DNA from: UBA1756 sp045222555
GTDB lineage: Bacteria > Bacteroidota > Bacteroidia > Bacteroidales > WCHB1-69
Length of the DNA stretch: 64,000 nt
Assembly: GCA_045222555.1 (NCBI GenBank)
Contig: JBGUYY010000086.1
Span: 54,078-118,077, forward strand
Reading direction: 5' to 3'
Below the pieces are notes generated by a model that saw only the letters and a list, made by a program, of their open reading frames with translations, ran no database searches and was not told where the DNA came from. Below are positions 1 through 9,434 of this stretch, piece by piece. Within the stretch, counting starts at the first letter, position 1. Each line of letters starts with the position of its first letter. A program made the translations under genes and the position numbers.

Positions 1-851
1 TCGTAGGCGTGCTAGCCGTCATGGCGGTCTTCTCCACGCAATATCTGCAAAACATCTCCCAAAATCTCGAACTCGAAGTGCTGTTTTTCGCCACCACTCC
101 GCAGCAAACCACCAGCACGGTTGACTCCACCACCGTGGTCACTACCGTCAACCAAGCAGTTCCCGAGTCTGACATCCGCGACTACGAACTGCGTCTCAAG
201 CACCAGCCTTTCGTAGCCACCTCCCGCGTTTCTTCCCGCGCCGAAAACACCGAAATCGCTAAGAAACTTCTCCGCAACGACTTTGAAAAATATACCGACA
301 ACCCGCTCAACGCCTCCATCATTCTGACCCTCAAACCTGAATACACCAACGCCGACTCCCTCGCCAAAGTCGTCCAGTTCATCAAACAGAACGAACAGGT
401 GCAAGAGGTGACGTATCCCGACGTCATCGCGCAATTCATCCAAAACAACCTCCGCACCACCCAGTGGATCATCCTTGGCATCTGCGGCTTGTTCCTTTTC
501 ATCTCACTGATACTCATTGGCAACTCATTGAGACTCAACATTTATGCCAAACGATTCAACATCAAGAGTCTATTGTTGATCGGTGCCACCCGCAGTTTCG
601 TGCGCAAGCCCTTCCTCGCCAAAGGATTCGCACAAGGACTCATCGGCGGCGCCATCGCCACCGCGCTCGTCGCCCTCATCATTTATGGCGGCAGCATCTA
701 CTTCCCCGACTTCATCGACACCTCCAAAAACATCCTCATCGCCATCCTGCTTGGCGGCGTGTTCTGCTTCAGCATCCTCTTCACCACCATCTCCGCCCTC
801 ATTTTCACCAACCGATATATTAAAATCAATCCCGATAGCTTATACTTATAA
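1..851 (+). CDS. ftsX: Cell division permease FtsX, 5'-truncated by window edge
   Basis: C-terminal part of the membrane subunit of the FtsEX ABC complex, which in other bacteria couples division to peptidoglycan hydrolase activation. The frame is open to the left edge (codons in phase from base 3), so the cytoplasmic N-terminus and most of the first membrane helix lie outside. Visible are the end of TM1, an extracytoplasmic loop of about 125 residues that is Thr/Val-rich near its start, and three hydrophobic helices at about residues 149-172, 205-230 and 240-262 counted from base 9. This is the usual FtsX arrangement. The stop lies two bases before the DUF3098 gene, and the order ftsX-DUF3098-uppP is common in Bacteroidota. 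FtsE is not in the window. Confidence 0.9.
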   Translation, partial: VGVLAVMAVFSTQYLQNISQNLELEVLFFATTPQQTTSTVDSTTVVTTVNQAVPESDIRDYELRLKHQPFVATSRVSSRAENTEIAKKLLRNDFEKYTDNPLNASIILTLKPEYTNADSLAKVVQFIKQNEQVQEVTYPDVIAQFIQNNLRTTQWIILGICGLFLFISLILIGNSLRLNIYAKRFNIKSLLLIGATRSFVRKPFLAKGFAQGLIGGAIATALVALIIYGGSIYFPDFIDTSKNILIAILLGGVFCFSILFTTISALIFTNRYIKINPDSLYL

Positions 852-853
852 CT

Positions 854-1183
854 ATGGCAACTGTTATCAAAACCGAACCCAAAAACGCGGCACAGACCAA
901 CTATCGCGTGTACGGCAAAAAAGAACAAGGTCCTAAAACGCCCCTCTTCAGAATGCCCAACTACATCCTGATGGGTGTCGGCATCGTCATCGCCTTTGTG
1001 GGCTACCTCCTGCTCACCGGCGGCGGCTCCGACGATCCCAACCAGTTCAACTCCGACATCTTCGATACCCGCCGACTGGTGGTCGCTCCCATCACCATCC
1101 TCGTCGGTCTGATTACCGAGATCTTCGCCATCATGCTGCGCTTTCCCGACAAGAAAAAAGACAACCAACCTGCTGAACAATAA
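854..1183 (+). CDS. DUF3098 family small membrane protein
   Basis: 109-residue protein with a charged N-terminal tail (about residues 1-30, Lys/Glu-rich) and two hydrophobic helices at about residues 34-53 and 76-97, joined by a short Gly/Asp-rich loop with an FDTRRL segment. This matches the Bacteroidota family DUF3098, nearly always found between ftsX and uppP. The function is unknown; its position suggests a role in division or envelope assembly (inference). It begins 2 bases after ftsX, and its TAA stop shares one base with the uppP ATG, so translation is probably coupled. Confidence 0.85.
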   Translation: MATVIKTEPKNAAQTNYRVYGKKEQGPKTPLFRMPNYILMGVGIVIAFVGYLLLTGGGSDDPNQFNSDIFDTRRLVVAPITILVGLITEIFAIMLRFPDKKKDNQPAEQ

Positions 1184-2010
1184 TGGAGTGGTTTGAAGCC
1201 ATCATTTTAGGCATTATACAAGGGCTGACGGAATTTCTGCCCGTCAGCAGCAGTGGGCATCTCATCATCGGCAAGGCCCTCCTTGGCGTGGAACATTCTG
1301 AGAATGTGGTATTTGAAACCGTAGTGCACGGTGCCACCGTATTGGCAACCCTCACCGTACTATGGCGCGAGGTGTGGCGACTGCTCACCCGCTTCCTCAA
1401 ACTGGAATGGTGCGAGGAGCAACGCGTCTGCAACTGGAGCCCCGAAACGCACTACGTCGGCAAAATCCTCCTTTCCATGATCCCCGTCTTCATCGTGGGC
1501 ATGTTCTTCAAACACAAGGTGGAAGCACTCTTCGGTGAAGGCTTGCTGCTGGTGGGCATCATGCTGTTGGTGACCGCCACCTTGCTCGCCCTCACCAAGT
1601 TCGTGAAGTTCAAAGAGAGCAAGCCTGTCGGCTACCTGTCAGCCTTCATCATCGGTATCGCACAGGCGGTGGCCGTACTGCCGGGACTTTCCCGCTCTGG
1701 CACCACCATCGCCACCGGACTGCTCTTGGGCGTGAAGAAAGAAGAGGTGGCCCAGTTCTCCTTCCTCATGGTCATCATCCCCATCCTCGGCGAATGCTTC
1801 CTCGACCTCATCGGCGGTGATTTCGCCATAGCCAGCTCTGGCATTTCTGCCACGGCCCTCATCTGCGGTTTCATAGCCGCCTACATCTCCGGACTTTTCG
1901 CCTGCAAATGGATGATTGCCCTCGTCAAGCGTGCCAATCTCGCATGGTTTGCGATCTACTGCGTCTGCGCAGGTGTCCTCTCCATCATCCTCGCCACTCT
2001 CGCCAAATAA
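1183..2010 (+). CDS. uppP: Undecaprenyl-diphosphatase UppP (BacA family)
   Basis: Integral membrane phosphatase that converts undecaprenyl pyrophosphate to undecaprenyl phosphate, recycling the lipid carrier for peptidoglycan and surface glycans; over-expression gives bacitracin resistance in other bacteria. 275 residues, normal for the family. Both signatures are present: EFLPVSSSGHLI near residues 17-28, with the catalytic Glu and Ser-rich loop, and LPGLSRSGTTIATG near 166-179, with the second Ser/Arg loop. About eight hydrophobic segments. The ATG overlaps the preceding TAA by one base. The carrier it regenerates is the one needed by the sugar-phosphate transferase at 6713-8134. Confidence 0.95.
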   Translation: MEWFEAIILGIIQGLTEFLPVSSSGHLIIGKALLGVEHSENVVFETVVHGATVLATLTVLWREVWRLLTRFLKLEWCEEQRVCNWSPETHYVGKILLSMIPVFIVGMFFKHKVEALFGEGLLLVGIMLLVTATLLALTKFVKFKESKPVGYLSAFIIGIAQAVAVLPGLSRSGTTIATGLLLGVKKEEVAQFSFLMVIIPILGECFLDLIGGDFAIASSGISATALICGFIAAYISGLFACKWMIALVKRANLAWFAIYCVCAGVLSIILATLAK

Positions 2011-2018
2011 ACAACCTT

Positions 2019-2807
2019 ATGAAAATCAAGGAAGTACTTTCCCACTTAGAGCAAAAATTCCCCCTCTCCTATCAGGAGGATTTTGACAATTGCGGCATAC
2101 AATGCGGCGACAAGGAGCAGGAGGTTACTGGTGTGTTGGTCTGCTTTGAGATGTCGGATGCCACCATCAACGAAGCCATCCAACTCGGTGCCAATCTGGT
2201 GATTTCGCACCATCCCCTGATTCTAAAGAAGGGCATCCAGAAGATAGAGCCCACCAACCGTGTGGGGCGCATTATCTGCAAGGCTCTGGAAAACAGAATG
2301 GTACTCTACTCGATGCACACCAACCTCGACAGTGCGCCGGGCGGCATCAACGACCTGTTTGCTGCCAAACTGGGACTGAAAGAGGTGGAAGTGCTGAGTC
2401 CGTTGCCGACGGAGGAGACGGCCGTGGGATTAGGGCGCGTGGGTGTGCTGACGGAGGCCGTGCCAGCGGAGCAATTTCTGAAGCAGGTGAAAGAGACCTT
2501 CGGTGTGCAGGCCGTAAGGTACTATGGCGACCTGTCGAAGACCGTGCGGCGGGTGGCCGTGTGCGGGGGCAGCGGCAGCTCCTTCATCTCCCTTGCATTG
2601 GCAGCCAAAGCCGACATCTACATCACCGGCGACATCAAATACCATGACTTCCACACCGCCGACCGCAGGATGCTGATTGCCGACATCGGGCATCTCGAAA
2701 GCGAGCAATTCGCAAAAGAAATTATTTATAACGAATTAAAAGAAAATTTTACTAATTTTGCCGTTTCATTTGCTGAAGTGGAAAAAATGAAAATTGATAT
2801 CATATAA
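2019..2807 (+). CDS. Nif3-like dinuclear metal centre protein (YbgI family)
   Basis: 262-residue member of the Nif3/YbgI family, conserved toroidal hexamers with a two-metal site. The family has been annotated as GTP cyclohydrolase I type 2, but its physiological role is unsettled. Metal-ligand motifs are visible: SHHP near residues 63-66, HTNLD near 98-102, and HLESE near the C-terminus. It is the compact form; many Bacteroidota homologues carry a central insert and reach about 365 residues. The ATG at 2019 is preferred: the frame is open further upstream, but only as an overlap of uppP, and the family alignment starts at MKIKEVLSHLE. The next gene follows closely, and pairing of nif3 with a COG1579-type gene is common. 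Confidence 0.88.
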   Translation: MKIKEVLSHLEQKFPLSYQEDFDNCGIQCGDKEQEVTGVLVCFEMSDATINEAIQLGANLVISHHPLILKKGIQKIEPTNRVGRIICKALENRMVLYSMHTNLDSAPGGINDLFAAKLGLKEVEVLSPLPTEETAVGLGRVGVLTEAVPAEQFLKQVKETFGVQAVRYYGDLSKTVRRVAVCGGSGSSFISLALAAKADIYITGDIKYHDFHTADRRMLIADIGHLESEQFAKEIIYNELKENFTNFAVSFAEVEKMKIDII

Positions 2808-2838
2808 TATTGTTAATCAAAATATTACAGAAAATAGT

Positions 2839-3729
2839 ATGGCAAAGAAGAAAGTAAACGAAGAAGCCGCAGCTCCCGAAGTTGTCGAAGTGGCCCGCCC
2901 TACAACCGACGCTAAAGAGATTATTATTGAGCGCAAAGAAGAAGAAACCGCTGAACAGCTCCAAGAAGAGCTGAGCATCGCCCAGAAACTGTTGTCGCTT
3001 TATTACCTCCAGCAGGTATGTTCCAAAATCGACAAGATTCTGGTGGAAAGAGGTGAACTTCCCAACGAAGTGCGCGACTTGGAGGATGCCCTCGAGGGAC
3101 TGAAAACCCGTATCGCCAAGTATCAGGCTGAAATCAAGGAGATCCAAGGGAAGATTGCTGGCGAAAATGCCAAAATTGCAGACGCACAAGCCCTCATCAA
3201 ACGGTACACCGAGCAGCAGCAGAACGTGCGCAACAACCGTGAATATGAGTCACTGGCAAAGGAAATCGAATTCCAAACCCTTGAAATCCAACTTTCTGAG
3301 AAAAACAAAACCAAACACAACACCACTGTGGAGGTGAAGACCGAAGAGATCAAAGGTTTTGAGGAGAAGGTGAACGAATTGCAGGAAATTCTGAACCAGA
3401 AGAAGAGCGAGCTGAAAGGCATTCTCGCCGAAACCGAAGAGAAAGAGGCCGAGTTGCGCAAAGAAGCCGAAGGTTACAAAGCCAAAATCGAGCCGCGTCT
3501 GCTCACCGCTTTCGAACGCATCCGCAAGAACGCCCGCAACGGTCTTGCCATCGTGCAGATTGAACGTGACGCCTGCGGCGGTTGCTTCAGCACCATCCCC
3601 CCGCAACGCCAACTCGATATCCGCCTTCACAAGAAAATCATCGTCTGCGAAGCCTGCGGCCGTATCTTCATCGACAAACAGTTGGTGGAAGAAAACGAGA
3701 ACAAAGAAAACACCGAAAACAAAGAATAG
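2839..3729 (+). CDS. Coiled-coil protein with C-terminal C4 zinc ribbon (COG1579 type)
   Basis: 296 residues. The N-terminal 40 residues are acidic and disordered-looking. A long heptad-rich coiled coil covers about residues 50-225. A zinc ribbon closes the protein, with CGGC followed about 30 residues later by CEAC, and then an Asn/Glu/Lys-rich tail. This is the COG1579 family, predicted to bind nucleic acid or act in RNA metabolism; there is no firm function. The ATG at 2839 is chosen over one at 2794, because the upstream extension overlaps nif3 and the A-rich leader before 2839 suits a Bacteroidota start. Gene order nif3-zinc ribbon suggests a shared but unknown pathway. Confidence 0.8.
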   Translation: MAKKKVNEEAAAPEVVEVARPTTDAKEIIIERKEEETAEQLQEELSIAQKLLSLYYLQQVCSKIDKILVERGELPNEVRDLEDALEGLKTRIAKYQAEIKEIQGKIAGENAKIADAQALIKRYTEQQQNVRNNREYESLAKEIEFQTLEIQLSEKNKTKHNTTVEVKTEEIKGFEEKVNELQEILNQKKSELKGILAETEEKEAELRKEAEGYKAKIEPRLLTAFERIRKNARNGLAIVQIERDACGGCFSTIPPQRQLDIRLHKKIIVCEACGRIFIDKQLVEENENKENTENKE

Positions 3730-3750
3730 TCGTTTACGACAACACATACA

Positions 3751-3786
3751 AAAGACTTGCCGTCAATGGCGGCAAGTCTTTTTTTG
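3751..3786 (+). terminator. Rho-independent terminator after the ftsX-to-zinc-ribbon run
   Basis: Perfect 11-bp stem (AAGACTTGCCG pairing with CGGCAAGTCTT, 3752-3780) with a 7-base loop, followed by a run of T. It lies 22 bases after the zinc-ribbon stop. Confidence 0.9.
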
Positions 3787-3794
3787 CTTCACGC

Positions 3795-3827
3795 TTGCTG
3801 TACTATTGAAAAAATAGTGTAAATTTG
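3795..3827 (+). promoter_or_regulatory. Bacteroidota-type promoter for the glycosyltransferase operon
   Basis: TTG at 3795-3797, 22 bases, then TAAATTTG at 3820-3827, matching the TAnnTTTG -7 element. It lies just beyond the terminator and 20 bases before the GTG start at 3848. The spacer is at the long end of the accepted range. Confidence 0.6.
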
Positions 3828-3847
3828 TCGCTCAAAAATTCCTGTCA

Positions 3848-5767
3848 GTGAGCATCAAGGATTCCATCAAACTTCGGCTGAAAAAACTCAAGTATCAGAT
3901 TCTCTACCCGAGGAGTGTGTTCGAGTATGAGGTGGCCGAGATACGGATTTCCAACGAGAACATCCGCCGCTACAAGTTCCAGCATCTCAAGAAAGATTTC
4001 TTCTCCATCTCCATCAAAGGCAAAGACGACGTATTCAAATATTTATACTACCTGCTGACTCTTGTATTGCTGATTGCGCTGCCCATTATCGGAGTGAAAA
4101 ACGGCATCTCCGACAAAGAGATCGAACAGCACCATCGCGCGGAGCTGCTATATCAGTATTATGCCGACGATAATCCTGAAATCCTGCAATACTCCAATGC
4201 CCAGACACAGACGCAAATTGTTGATTTTCTGTGCTATTGCACTACCAAATGGCTTCACATCAATAGTGTTTACGATTTCCGGCATGTGATAGGGGCGCTC
4301 TTTGCATGGCTCATTATCGTGGTGATGGGCTCGTTCCTGATGAACCTGTTCAGCTGGCGGGCCGCCTTTTTCGGCGGGCTGATGCTCGCCTTGTCGCCCC
4401 ACTTTTTCGGACAGTCGTTCGGCAACCTCGCCGACATCTCCTTCACTTTCTTCTACCTTCTCGCCGTCCACCAGATCTTCATCCTGATTGGTGAACTGCC
4501 CATTCTGAAATGGAAGCGACTGGTATTTATCGTCCTGAGCATCGCTATGGCCAATGCCATCCATGTTGGTGGATTCGTTCTGTTGCACTACCTCCTCATC
4601 AGTGTCACCCTCTCCTTCATCCTCGCCAATCCCATCTCTAAATTCTTTACTAAAAGCTATTTCCGTAATTTTGGGAAACTCCTGCTCATCATGATTTGCG
4701 TGGTGGCGACCGTCTATGTGCTTTATCTGCTCTGTCCACTGCAAGGCATCGGCTCCATCGCACTGTTCCCCAGCACAGGCATCCTGAAGATGGCACAGCA
4801 CCAGCCCATCACACAACTCCTGTGGGGAGGACAACTGGTGTCCACGCACGACCTGACGGTAGGCTTCATCCTGCAAAGAATGCAGTTCACCGTGCCATTG
4901 CTGGTAATTATCGGTGCACTGGTGCATCTGACTGTAGTAAAGCAGATTGTGAAGAAGATCCATTTCACCAACATCATCATCTTGCTGTTAGCTACACTGC
5001 ATCCGTTGTGGACGCTGCGCGGGGAGACCTGCGAAATCTATGACGGCTGGGCCATCTACCTGATGATCTATCCCTTCATTGTGATGTTTGCCGCCGCAGG
5101 ATACGAGGGAATTTTGCGCAAAATCGATGACAAATACACCAACTTCGTGATTGTGAGCCTTGTTTTCCTGCTCTGCCTGATGCCGCTGCGCCACATTTTC
5201 TTCCATTATAAAACCCTAGAGGTCTATTTCAATGAACTTTCGGGCGGTATTACCAACGCCTACGGAAAGTATGCTATTGACGAAGGGGAGAATGCCAACC
5301 GTGCGGCCTGCTTATGGCTTATTGAAAATGCCCCCATCCACCACGACACCGCTACCATCAAGGTTTTCACCGACGGCAATCCGGGCTGCGACTACTATTT
5401 CCGCAAACACGCCGACCTTTTTACCCTCACACACGGCTCCTTGCAGAAAAACGACACCACACAATGGGACTACTTCATCTCCTTCGCTAACGCAGTACCC
5501 TCATCACAACTTCTGAACAAAAAATGGGAGAACCGCAAAGCCATAAAGAAAATTTATGTGGAGAACAAACCCATTGCCATTATCCTCCGCAAACCAAGAG
5601 CTCCCAAACCCATCGACACCACCTCCACCACACCGCCGGAGATAATACCCATCAAAATGCCCACTCATACCACTCCCCCCGCCCCTGTTTCTGTCCCCAA
5701 TAATATTTTCGACGAACCCGAGGAAATTTCCACCGATTCTGAAGAAGAAAACATAATATCAGAATGA
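3848..5767 (+). CDS. Multi-pass membrane glycosyltransferase, GT39/PMT-like
   Basis: 639 residues. A cytoplasmic-looking basic N-terminus (about 1-60) is followed by roughly 11 hydrophobic segments to about residue 460, then a soluble domain and a Pro/Thr-rich, finally acidic tail (about 585-639). The segment ALSPHFFGQSFGNLADISF (about 182-200) resembles the loop found in Bacteroidota GT39-type transferases of the ArnT/PMT fold, which use a polyprenyl-phosphate sugar on the outer face of the inner membrane. I saw no closer match, so donor and acceptor are unknown. The start is GTG. First gene of a four-gene operon with a lipoprotein and two further glycan enzymes. Confidence 0.6.
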   Translation: MSIKDSIKLRLKKLKYQILYPRSVFEYEVAEIRISNENIRRYKFQHLKKDFFSISIKGKDDVFKYLYYLLTLVLLIALPIIGVKNGISDKEIEQHHRAELLYQYYADDNPEILQYSNAQTQTQIVDFLCYCTTKWLHINSVYDFRHVIGALFAWLIIVVMGSFLMNLFSWRAAFFGGLMLALSPHFFGQSFGNLADISFTFFYLLAVHQIFILIGELPILKWKRLVFIVLSIAMANAIHVGGFVLLHYLLISVTLSFILANPISKFFTKSYFRNFGKLLLIMICVVATVYVLYLLCPLQGIGSIALFPSTGILKMAQHQPITQLLWGGQLVSTHDLTVGFILQRMQFTVPLLVIIGALVHLTVVKQIVKKIHFTNIIILLLATLHPLWTLRGETCEIYDGWAIYLMIYPFIVMFAAAGYEGILRKIDDKYTNFVIVSLVFLLCLMPLRHIFFHYKTLEVYFNELSGGITNAYGKYAIDEGENANRAACLWLIENAPIHHDTATIKVFTDGNPGCDYYFRKHADLFTLTHGSLQKNDTTQWDYFISFANAVPSSQLLNKKWENRKAIKKIYVENKPIAIILRKPRAPKPIDTTSTTPPEIIPIKMPTHTTPPAPVSVPNNIFDEPEEISTDSEEENIISE

Positions 5768-5785
5768 AAATCTCGTTGTATCAAC

Positions 5786-6706
5786 ATGAAAAAAATCCTA
5801 CTGCTTTTCATATTTCTTACAGGACTTTTCGCCGGCTGCCATAGAGAGGAGCTGAAGGTCGCCTATTTGAACTTCAGCGAGAACACCACTATCACTATGG
5901 ATGTCAGCACGTTCAACCAAGAGCATGGCACCAACTACGATGCCAGCGAACTGGCCTCTATCGCTAACCAAAGATTTCCTGACCTCTGGGTATATGCCGA
6001 TGGCGCCACCCTCGGCACATGGGAAATGCCCTGCAAAGTGCCCGTCATCTTCAACGACAGCACCACCTTCAACATCTACCCCGGAGTCAAGCTGAACGGT
6101 GTTTCCACCATGCGCCCACGCTACCCGTTTGTGAACGCCTACTCCATGACCACCTCCTTCCAGAACGGAGAAGTGTTGAATGTGGAGAACATCACCTTCA
6201 AGTACGCGCCCACCACCCATTTTGAATTCATCGAAAATTTTACCAAAGACTATAACAGCGTTTTCCATCCATCTAAAGAAAACGGCATTAACTTCGAGCA
6301 TATCGCCGACCCTGACCAGCCCATCAACCGCATCGGTCGGATCTCGTTGGATATCGATAGCATTAATGATTTCGATGTCATCTCCAACGATATGACTTTC
6401 GGCAACGTGCTTCCCGCCGACATTTTCCTTGAAATGGACTACCGCTGCGATGTGGAGGCCGCCGAGTTCACCGTTACCATGCTGGTGGACAAATCCACTA
6501 CATCGGTCACTACCTCCGAGCCACTTGTCATCGCCAATGCCGGTCCTGAATGGAAAAAAATCTACGTCAACCTCACCAAGTCGGTACACCGCAACTCGTT
6601 GAACGCCATCAACTACCGCGTAAAATTATCGGGCGGACGCGACAACAGCAACCCCGTCCATTACTATTTCGATAATATCAAAGTCATCTACATCACCAGT
6701 TACTAA
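5786..6706 (+). CDS. Predicted lipoprotein of unknown function in glycan operon
   Basis: 306 residues with a clear lipoprotein signal (LFAGC, lipidated Cys18). The mature part is mostly predicted beta structure, with repeated short Thr/Asn-rich strands and a C-terminal region (about 190-306) that reads like a jelly-roll ligand-binding domain ending YYFDNIKVIY, a pattern common at the end of carbohydrate-binding beta sandwiches. I do not recognise a named family. It sits 18 bases after the GT39-like gene and 6 bases before the sugar transferase, so it is very likely co-transcribed and may be a surface or periplasmic partner of the glycan made by its neighbours (inference). Confidence 0.7.
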   Translation: MKKILLLFIFLTGLFAGCHREELKVAYLNFSENTTITMDVSTFNQEHGTNYDASELASIANQRFPDLWVYADGATLGTWEMPCKVPVIFNDSTTFNIYPGVKLNGVSTMRPRYPFVNAYSMTTSFQNGEVLNVENITFKYAPTTHFEFIENFTKDYNSVFHPSKENGINFEHIADPDQPINRIGRISLDIDSINDFDVISNDMTFGNVLPADIFLEMDYRCDVEAAEFTVTMLVDKSTTSVTTSEPLVIANAGPEWKKIYVNLTKSVHRNSLNAINYRVKLSGGRDNSNPVHYYFDNIKVIYITSY

Positions 6707-6712
6707 TCCGCG

Positions 6713-8134
6713 ATGTCACACAGAAAACAAGTCATCTTCCTCTACCTGTTCTTCGATATTCTGGCCTCGATTATCACGTGGTGCTGCTTCTTTACTTTCC
6801 GAAAGTACAACGTGGACCACACCGTGCTCCAACATCTGCACGATGCTCTCCTCAACGACTACAAGTTTTACATCGGACTGGTGGCCTGCCCCCTCTACTG
6901 GGTGTTTTTGCACGCCTTTGCCGGGTGTTACAACAAGATTTTCCAAAAATCACGACTTAAAGAATTAGGGAACACCCTGATTGTCACACTCATCGGCTGC
7001 CTGCTCTTTTTCTTTGCCTTCATCCTGGATGACCACGTCATTGTTCCGAACGACTACCTTCTTTACTTCTTGATACTGCTTGGCCTGCAGTTTATCACCA
7101 CCTATATCCCCCGTGTATGCATCACCACGGACACCATCAACAAAATCCGTAGTGGCAAAATCAGTTTCCGTACGATCATCATCGGCAGCGACGAGGTGGC
7201 CGTACAGACCTATAAGGACATTGTGGAACGGAACCCCAATGCGGGCAACTGCATCATCGGATATATCAAGATGGCAGATGAAGATTCAGATGTAATGGGG
7301 CAACTGCTGCCCTGCTGCGGAACCATTGACCAGCTGGCAGATATTGTTAAAAGTCAGAAAATTAAAGAGTTGGTTATCGCCGTACAAAACGGAAAACGAA
7401 AATACATCGAATCTATCATCACAACGATCATAGATTTTGATGTCAACCTGAAAATCATACCTCAGATGCAGGATCTGTTGATGGGTACGGTAAAAGTCTC
7501 TTCTGTGCTCTACGAACCTCTCATTTCTATCACACCCGACTATCTTCCCGACTGGCAGAAACACATGAAAAGGTTTTTCGACATTTTCCTCTCCCTCCTA
7601 GCGATCCTCATTCTGCTGCCGGTTTACCTTTTCCTCATCATTGGTGTGAAAAGTTCCTCAAAAGGCCCCGTCTTTTATCTCCAAGAACGCATTGGATTGC
7701 ACGGCAAACCATTCAAAATCATCAAGTTCCGCTCTATGATAGAGCATGCAGAGCAGAATACGCCGCAGCTTTCCAGTACCCACGACCCGCGCATCACACG
7801 ATTCGGCAAATTCATGCGCAAGACCCGTCTCGACGAGACCCCACAGTTCTTTAATGTGCTGATTGGCGACATGTCGCTGGTCGGTCCGCGCCCCGAACGC
7901 CAGTATTACATCGACCAGATTGTGGAGAAGGCACCTTACTACAAACTGCTGTTCCGCATTCGTCCGGGCATCACCTCATGGGGCGAAGTGAAATTTGGCT
8001 ACGCTGAGAATGTGGATGAGATGATTGAACGACTTCGCTGGGACATCCTTTACATTGAGAACATGTCGCTGCAGCTTGACCTCAAAATCCTTATTTACAC
8101 TGTTTTAATTGTATTAAAACGTGCTGGGAAATAG
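6713..8134 (+). CDS. Polyprenyl-phosphate sugar-1-phosphate transferase (WcaJ/WbaP-like)
   Basis: 473 residues. Four N-terminal membrane helices (about 8-130) and a Rossmann-like middle region (about 135-275) precede the catalytic bacterial sugar transferase domain (about 283-473). That domain shows KRFFDI, the re-entrant membrane segment, KFRSM, RKTRLDETPQF and GDMSLVGPRPE, all hallmarks of the PglC/WbaP/WcaJ superfamily. The enzyme moves a sugar-1-phosphate from a UDP-sugar to undecaprenyl phosphate, the first step in building a capsule, exopolysaccharide or LPS-linked glycan. Which sugar cannot be read from the sequence. It overlaps the next gene by 14 bases, indicating coupling. Confidence 0.92.
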   Translation: MSHRKQVIFLYLFFDILASIITWCCFFTFRKYNVDHTVLQHLHDALLNDYKFYIGLVACPLYWVFLHAFAGCYNKIFQKSRLKELGNTLIVTLIGCLLFFFAFILDDHVIVPNDYLLYFLILLGLQFITTYIPRVCITTDTINKIRSGKISFRTIIIGSDEVAVQTYKDIVERNPNAGNCIIGYIKMADEDSDVMGQLLPCCGTIDQLADIVKSQKIKELVIAVQNGKRKYIESIITTIIDFDVNLKIIPQMQDLLMGTVKVSSVLYEPLISITPDYLPDWQKHMKRFFDIFLSLLAILILLPVYLFLIIGVKSSSKGPVFYLQERIGLHGKPFKIIKFRSMIEHAEQNTPQLSSTHDPRITRFGKFMRKTRLDETPQFFNVLIGDMSLVGPRPERQYYIDQIVEKAPYYKLLFRIRPGITSWGEVKFGYAENVDEMIERLRWDILYIENMSLQLDLKILIYTVLIVLKRAGK

Positions 8135-9434
8135 TCCACACACACCTGCGGGCACATCCGATGTCCACCTCCACATTGCCATACCGGCCATGGACGAGCT
8201 GGCTTGGCTTCCCCGCACCCTCGACTGTATTGCACAGCAAAACACCCCCCATCCCTTCACCGTTTACCTCTGCATCAACCAACCCGACGAGTGGTGGGGC
8301 ATGGCTGACAAAGTGGAAGTATGCCGTCACAACGCCGAGCTCCTGCACTGGTTGGAGGAGTACCGTACCCGCGCTCATTTTCCGATAGAGCTCATCGATC
8401 GTACCTCTGCCGGGCACGGATGGACCGGCAAGCGTCGCGGCGTCGGCTGGGCACGGAAAACCCTCTTCGACCGCATCCTGTCGGTGGCGGGCGAGCACGA
8501 CCTCGTCGTCAGCATGGATGCCGACACAGAGTTCGGTCCCGACTACTTTGAATCGGTCGCCAACAATCTCGCCCGCCATCCCAAATGGGTCGCCCTGTCG
8601 GTCCCCTACTACCACCGCCTCACCGGCGATGACGCGAAAGACCGTGCCATCCTGCGCTACGAGATCTATATGCGGCACTACGCGCTGGGAATGCTCAGCA
8701 TCGACAGCCCATACTCCTTTACCGCCATCGGCAGTGCCATCGTGGTGAGGGCGACCTCACTGCGGAAGATCGGCGGCATCACACCCGTACAGAGCGGCGA
8801 AGATTTCTATCTGCTGCAGAAGCTCCGCAAGATGGGCGAGGTGGGCAGCTGGAACAAGGAGTGTGTCTATCCCGCCGCCAGGTTCTCCGACCGCGTCGCC
8901 TTCGGAACCGGTCCCGCCATGATGAAAGGGGCCGAAGGCAATTGGGACAGCTACCCACTCTATAGTCCGGCATCCTTCCAGAAAGTGGCCGACACCTATC
9001 GCCAAATCAACCGCCTCTACACGGAGGACATCGACAACGACTTCACCCGCTTCCTGCAGGCACAGTTCAAGACCGAGGATCTGTGGGGACCGCTGCGTGC
9101 CAATGCCCGCACCATAGAACAATTCCGCCACAGCTTTCATGAGAAAGCCGACGGACTGCGCATCCTGCAATTCCTAAGACAAGAGCATCAGCAAGAATTA
9201 AAAAGAGAGTTCCCCGAAACCAACAGCACTTCAAAACTAAATACACTACTCATTACTAATATGGAACTACAGAACCCCAAGTTGGAAAACCAACAGGATA
9301 ACGCCATTGAAATCGAAGAGACTCTCCTTAACTGCTACGACACCCCATTAGACGAATGGTCCACCGAAAATCTCAGCAGACTGAGGGATGAACTGTTTCA
9401 CCTTGAAATGGGAATCCGCAAACGGATGGTTTAG
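8121..9434 (+). CDS. Family 2 glycosyltransferase
   Basis: 437 residues with a GT-A fold. The first strand HLHIAIPAMDE is near residues 14-24, a DAD metal/nucleotide-sugar motif near 133-135, and an ED acceptor-site motif in SGEDFYLL near 226. The C-terminal 100 residues are helical and have no clear relative. The GTG at 8121 is chosen because the next ATG (8189) would remove the first beta strand of the nucleotide-binding core. It overlaps the sugar transferase by 14 bases and its last four bases overlap the end of ssb on the other strand. It probably adds the second or a later sugar to the lipid-linked glycan begun by the preceding enzyme. Confidence 0.8.
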   Translation: MLGNSPHTPAGTSDVHLHIAIPAMDELAWLPRTLDCIAQQNTPHPFTVYLCINQPDEWWGMADKVEVCRHNAELLHWLEEYRTRAHFPIELIDRTSAGHGWTGKRRGVGWARKTLFDRILSVAGEHDLVVSMDADTEFGPDYFESVANNLARHPKWVALSVPYYHRLTGDDAKDRAILRYEIYMRHYALGMLSIDSPYSFTAIGSAIVVRATSLRKIGGITPVQSGEDFYLLQKLRKMGEVGSWNKECVYPAARFSDRVAFGTGPAMMKGAEGNWDSYPLYSPASFQKVADTYRQINRLYTEDIDNDFTRFLQAQFKTEDLWGPLRANARTIEQFRHSFHEKADGLRILQFLRQEHQQELKREFPETNSTSKLNTLLITNMELQNPKLENQQDNAIEIEETLLNCYDTPLDEWSTENLSRLRDELFHLEMGIRKRMV

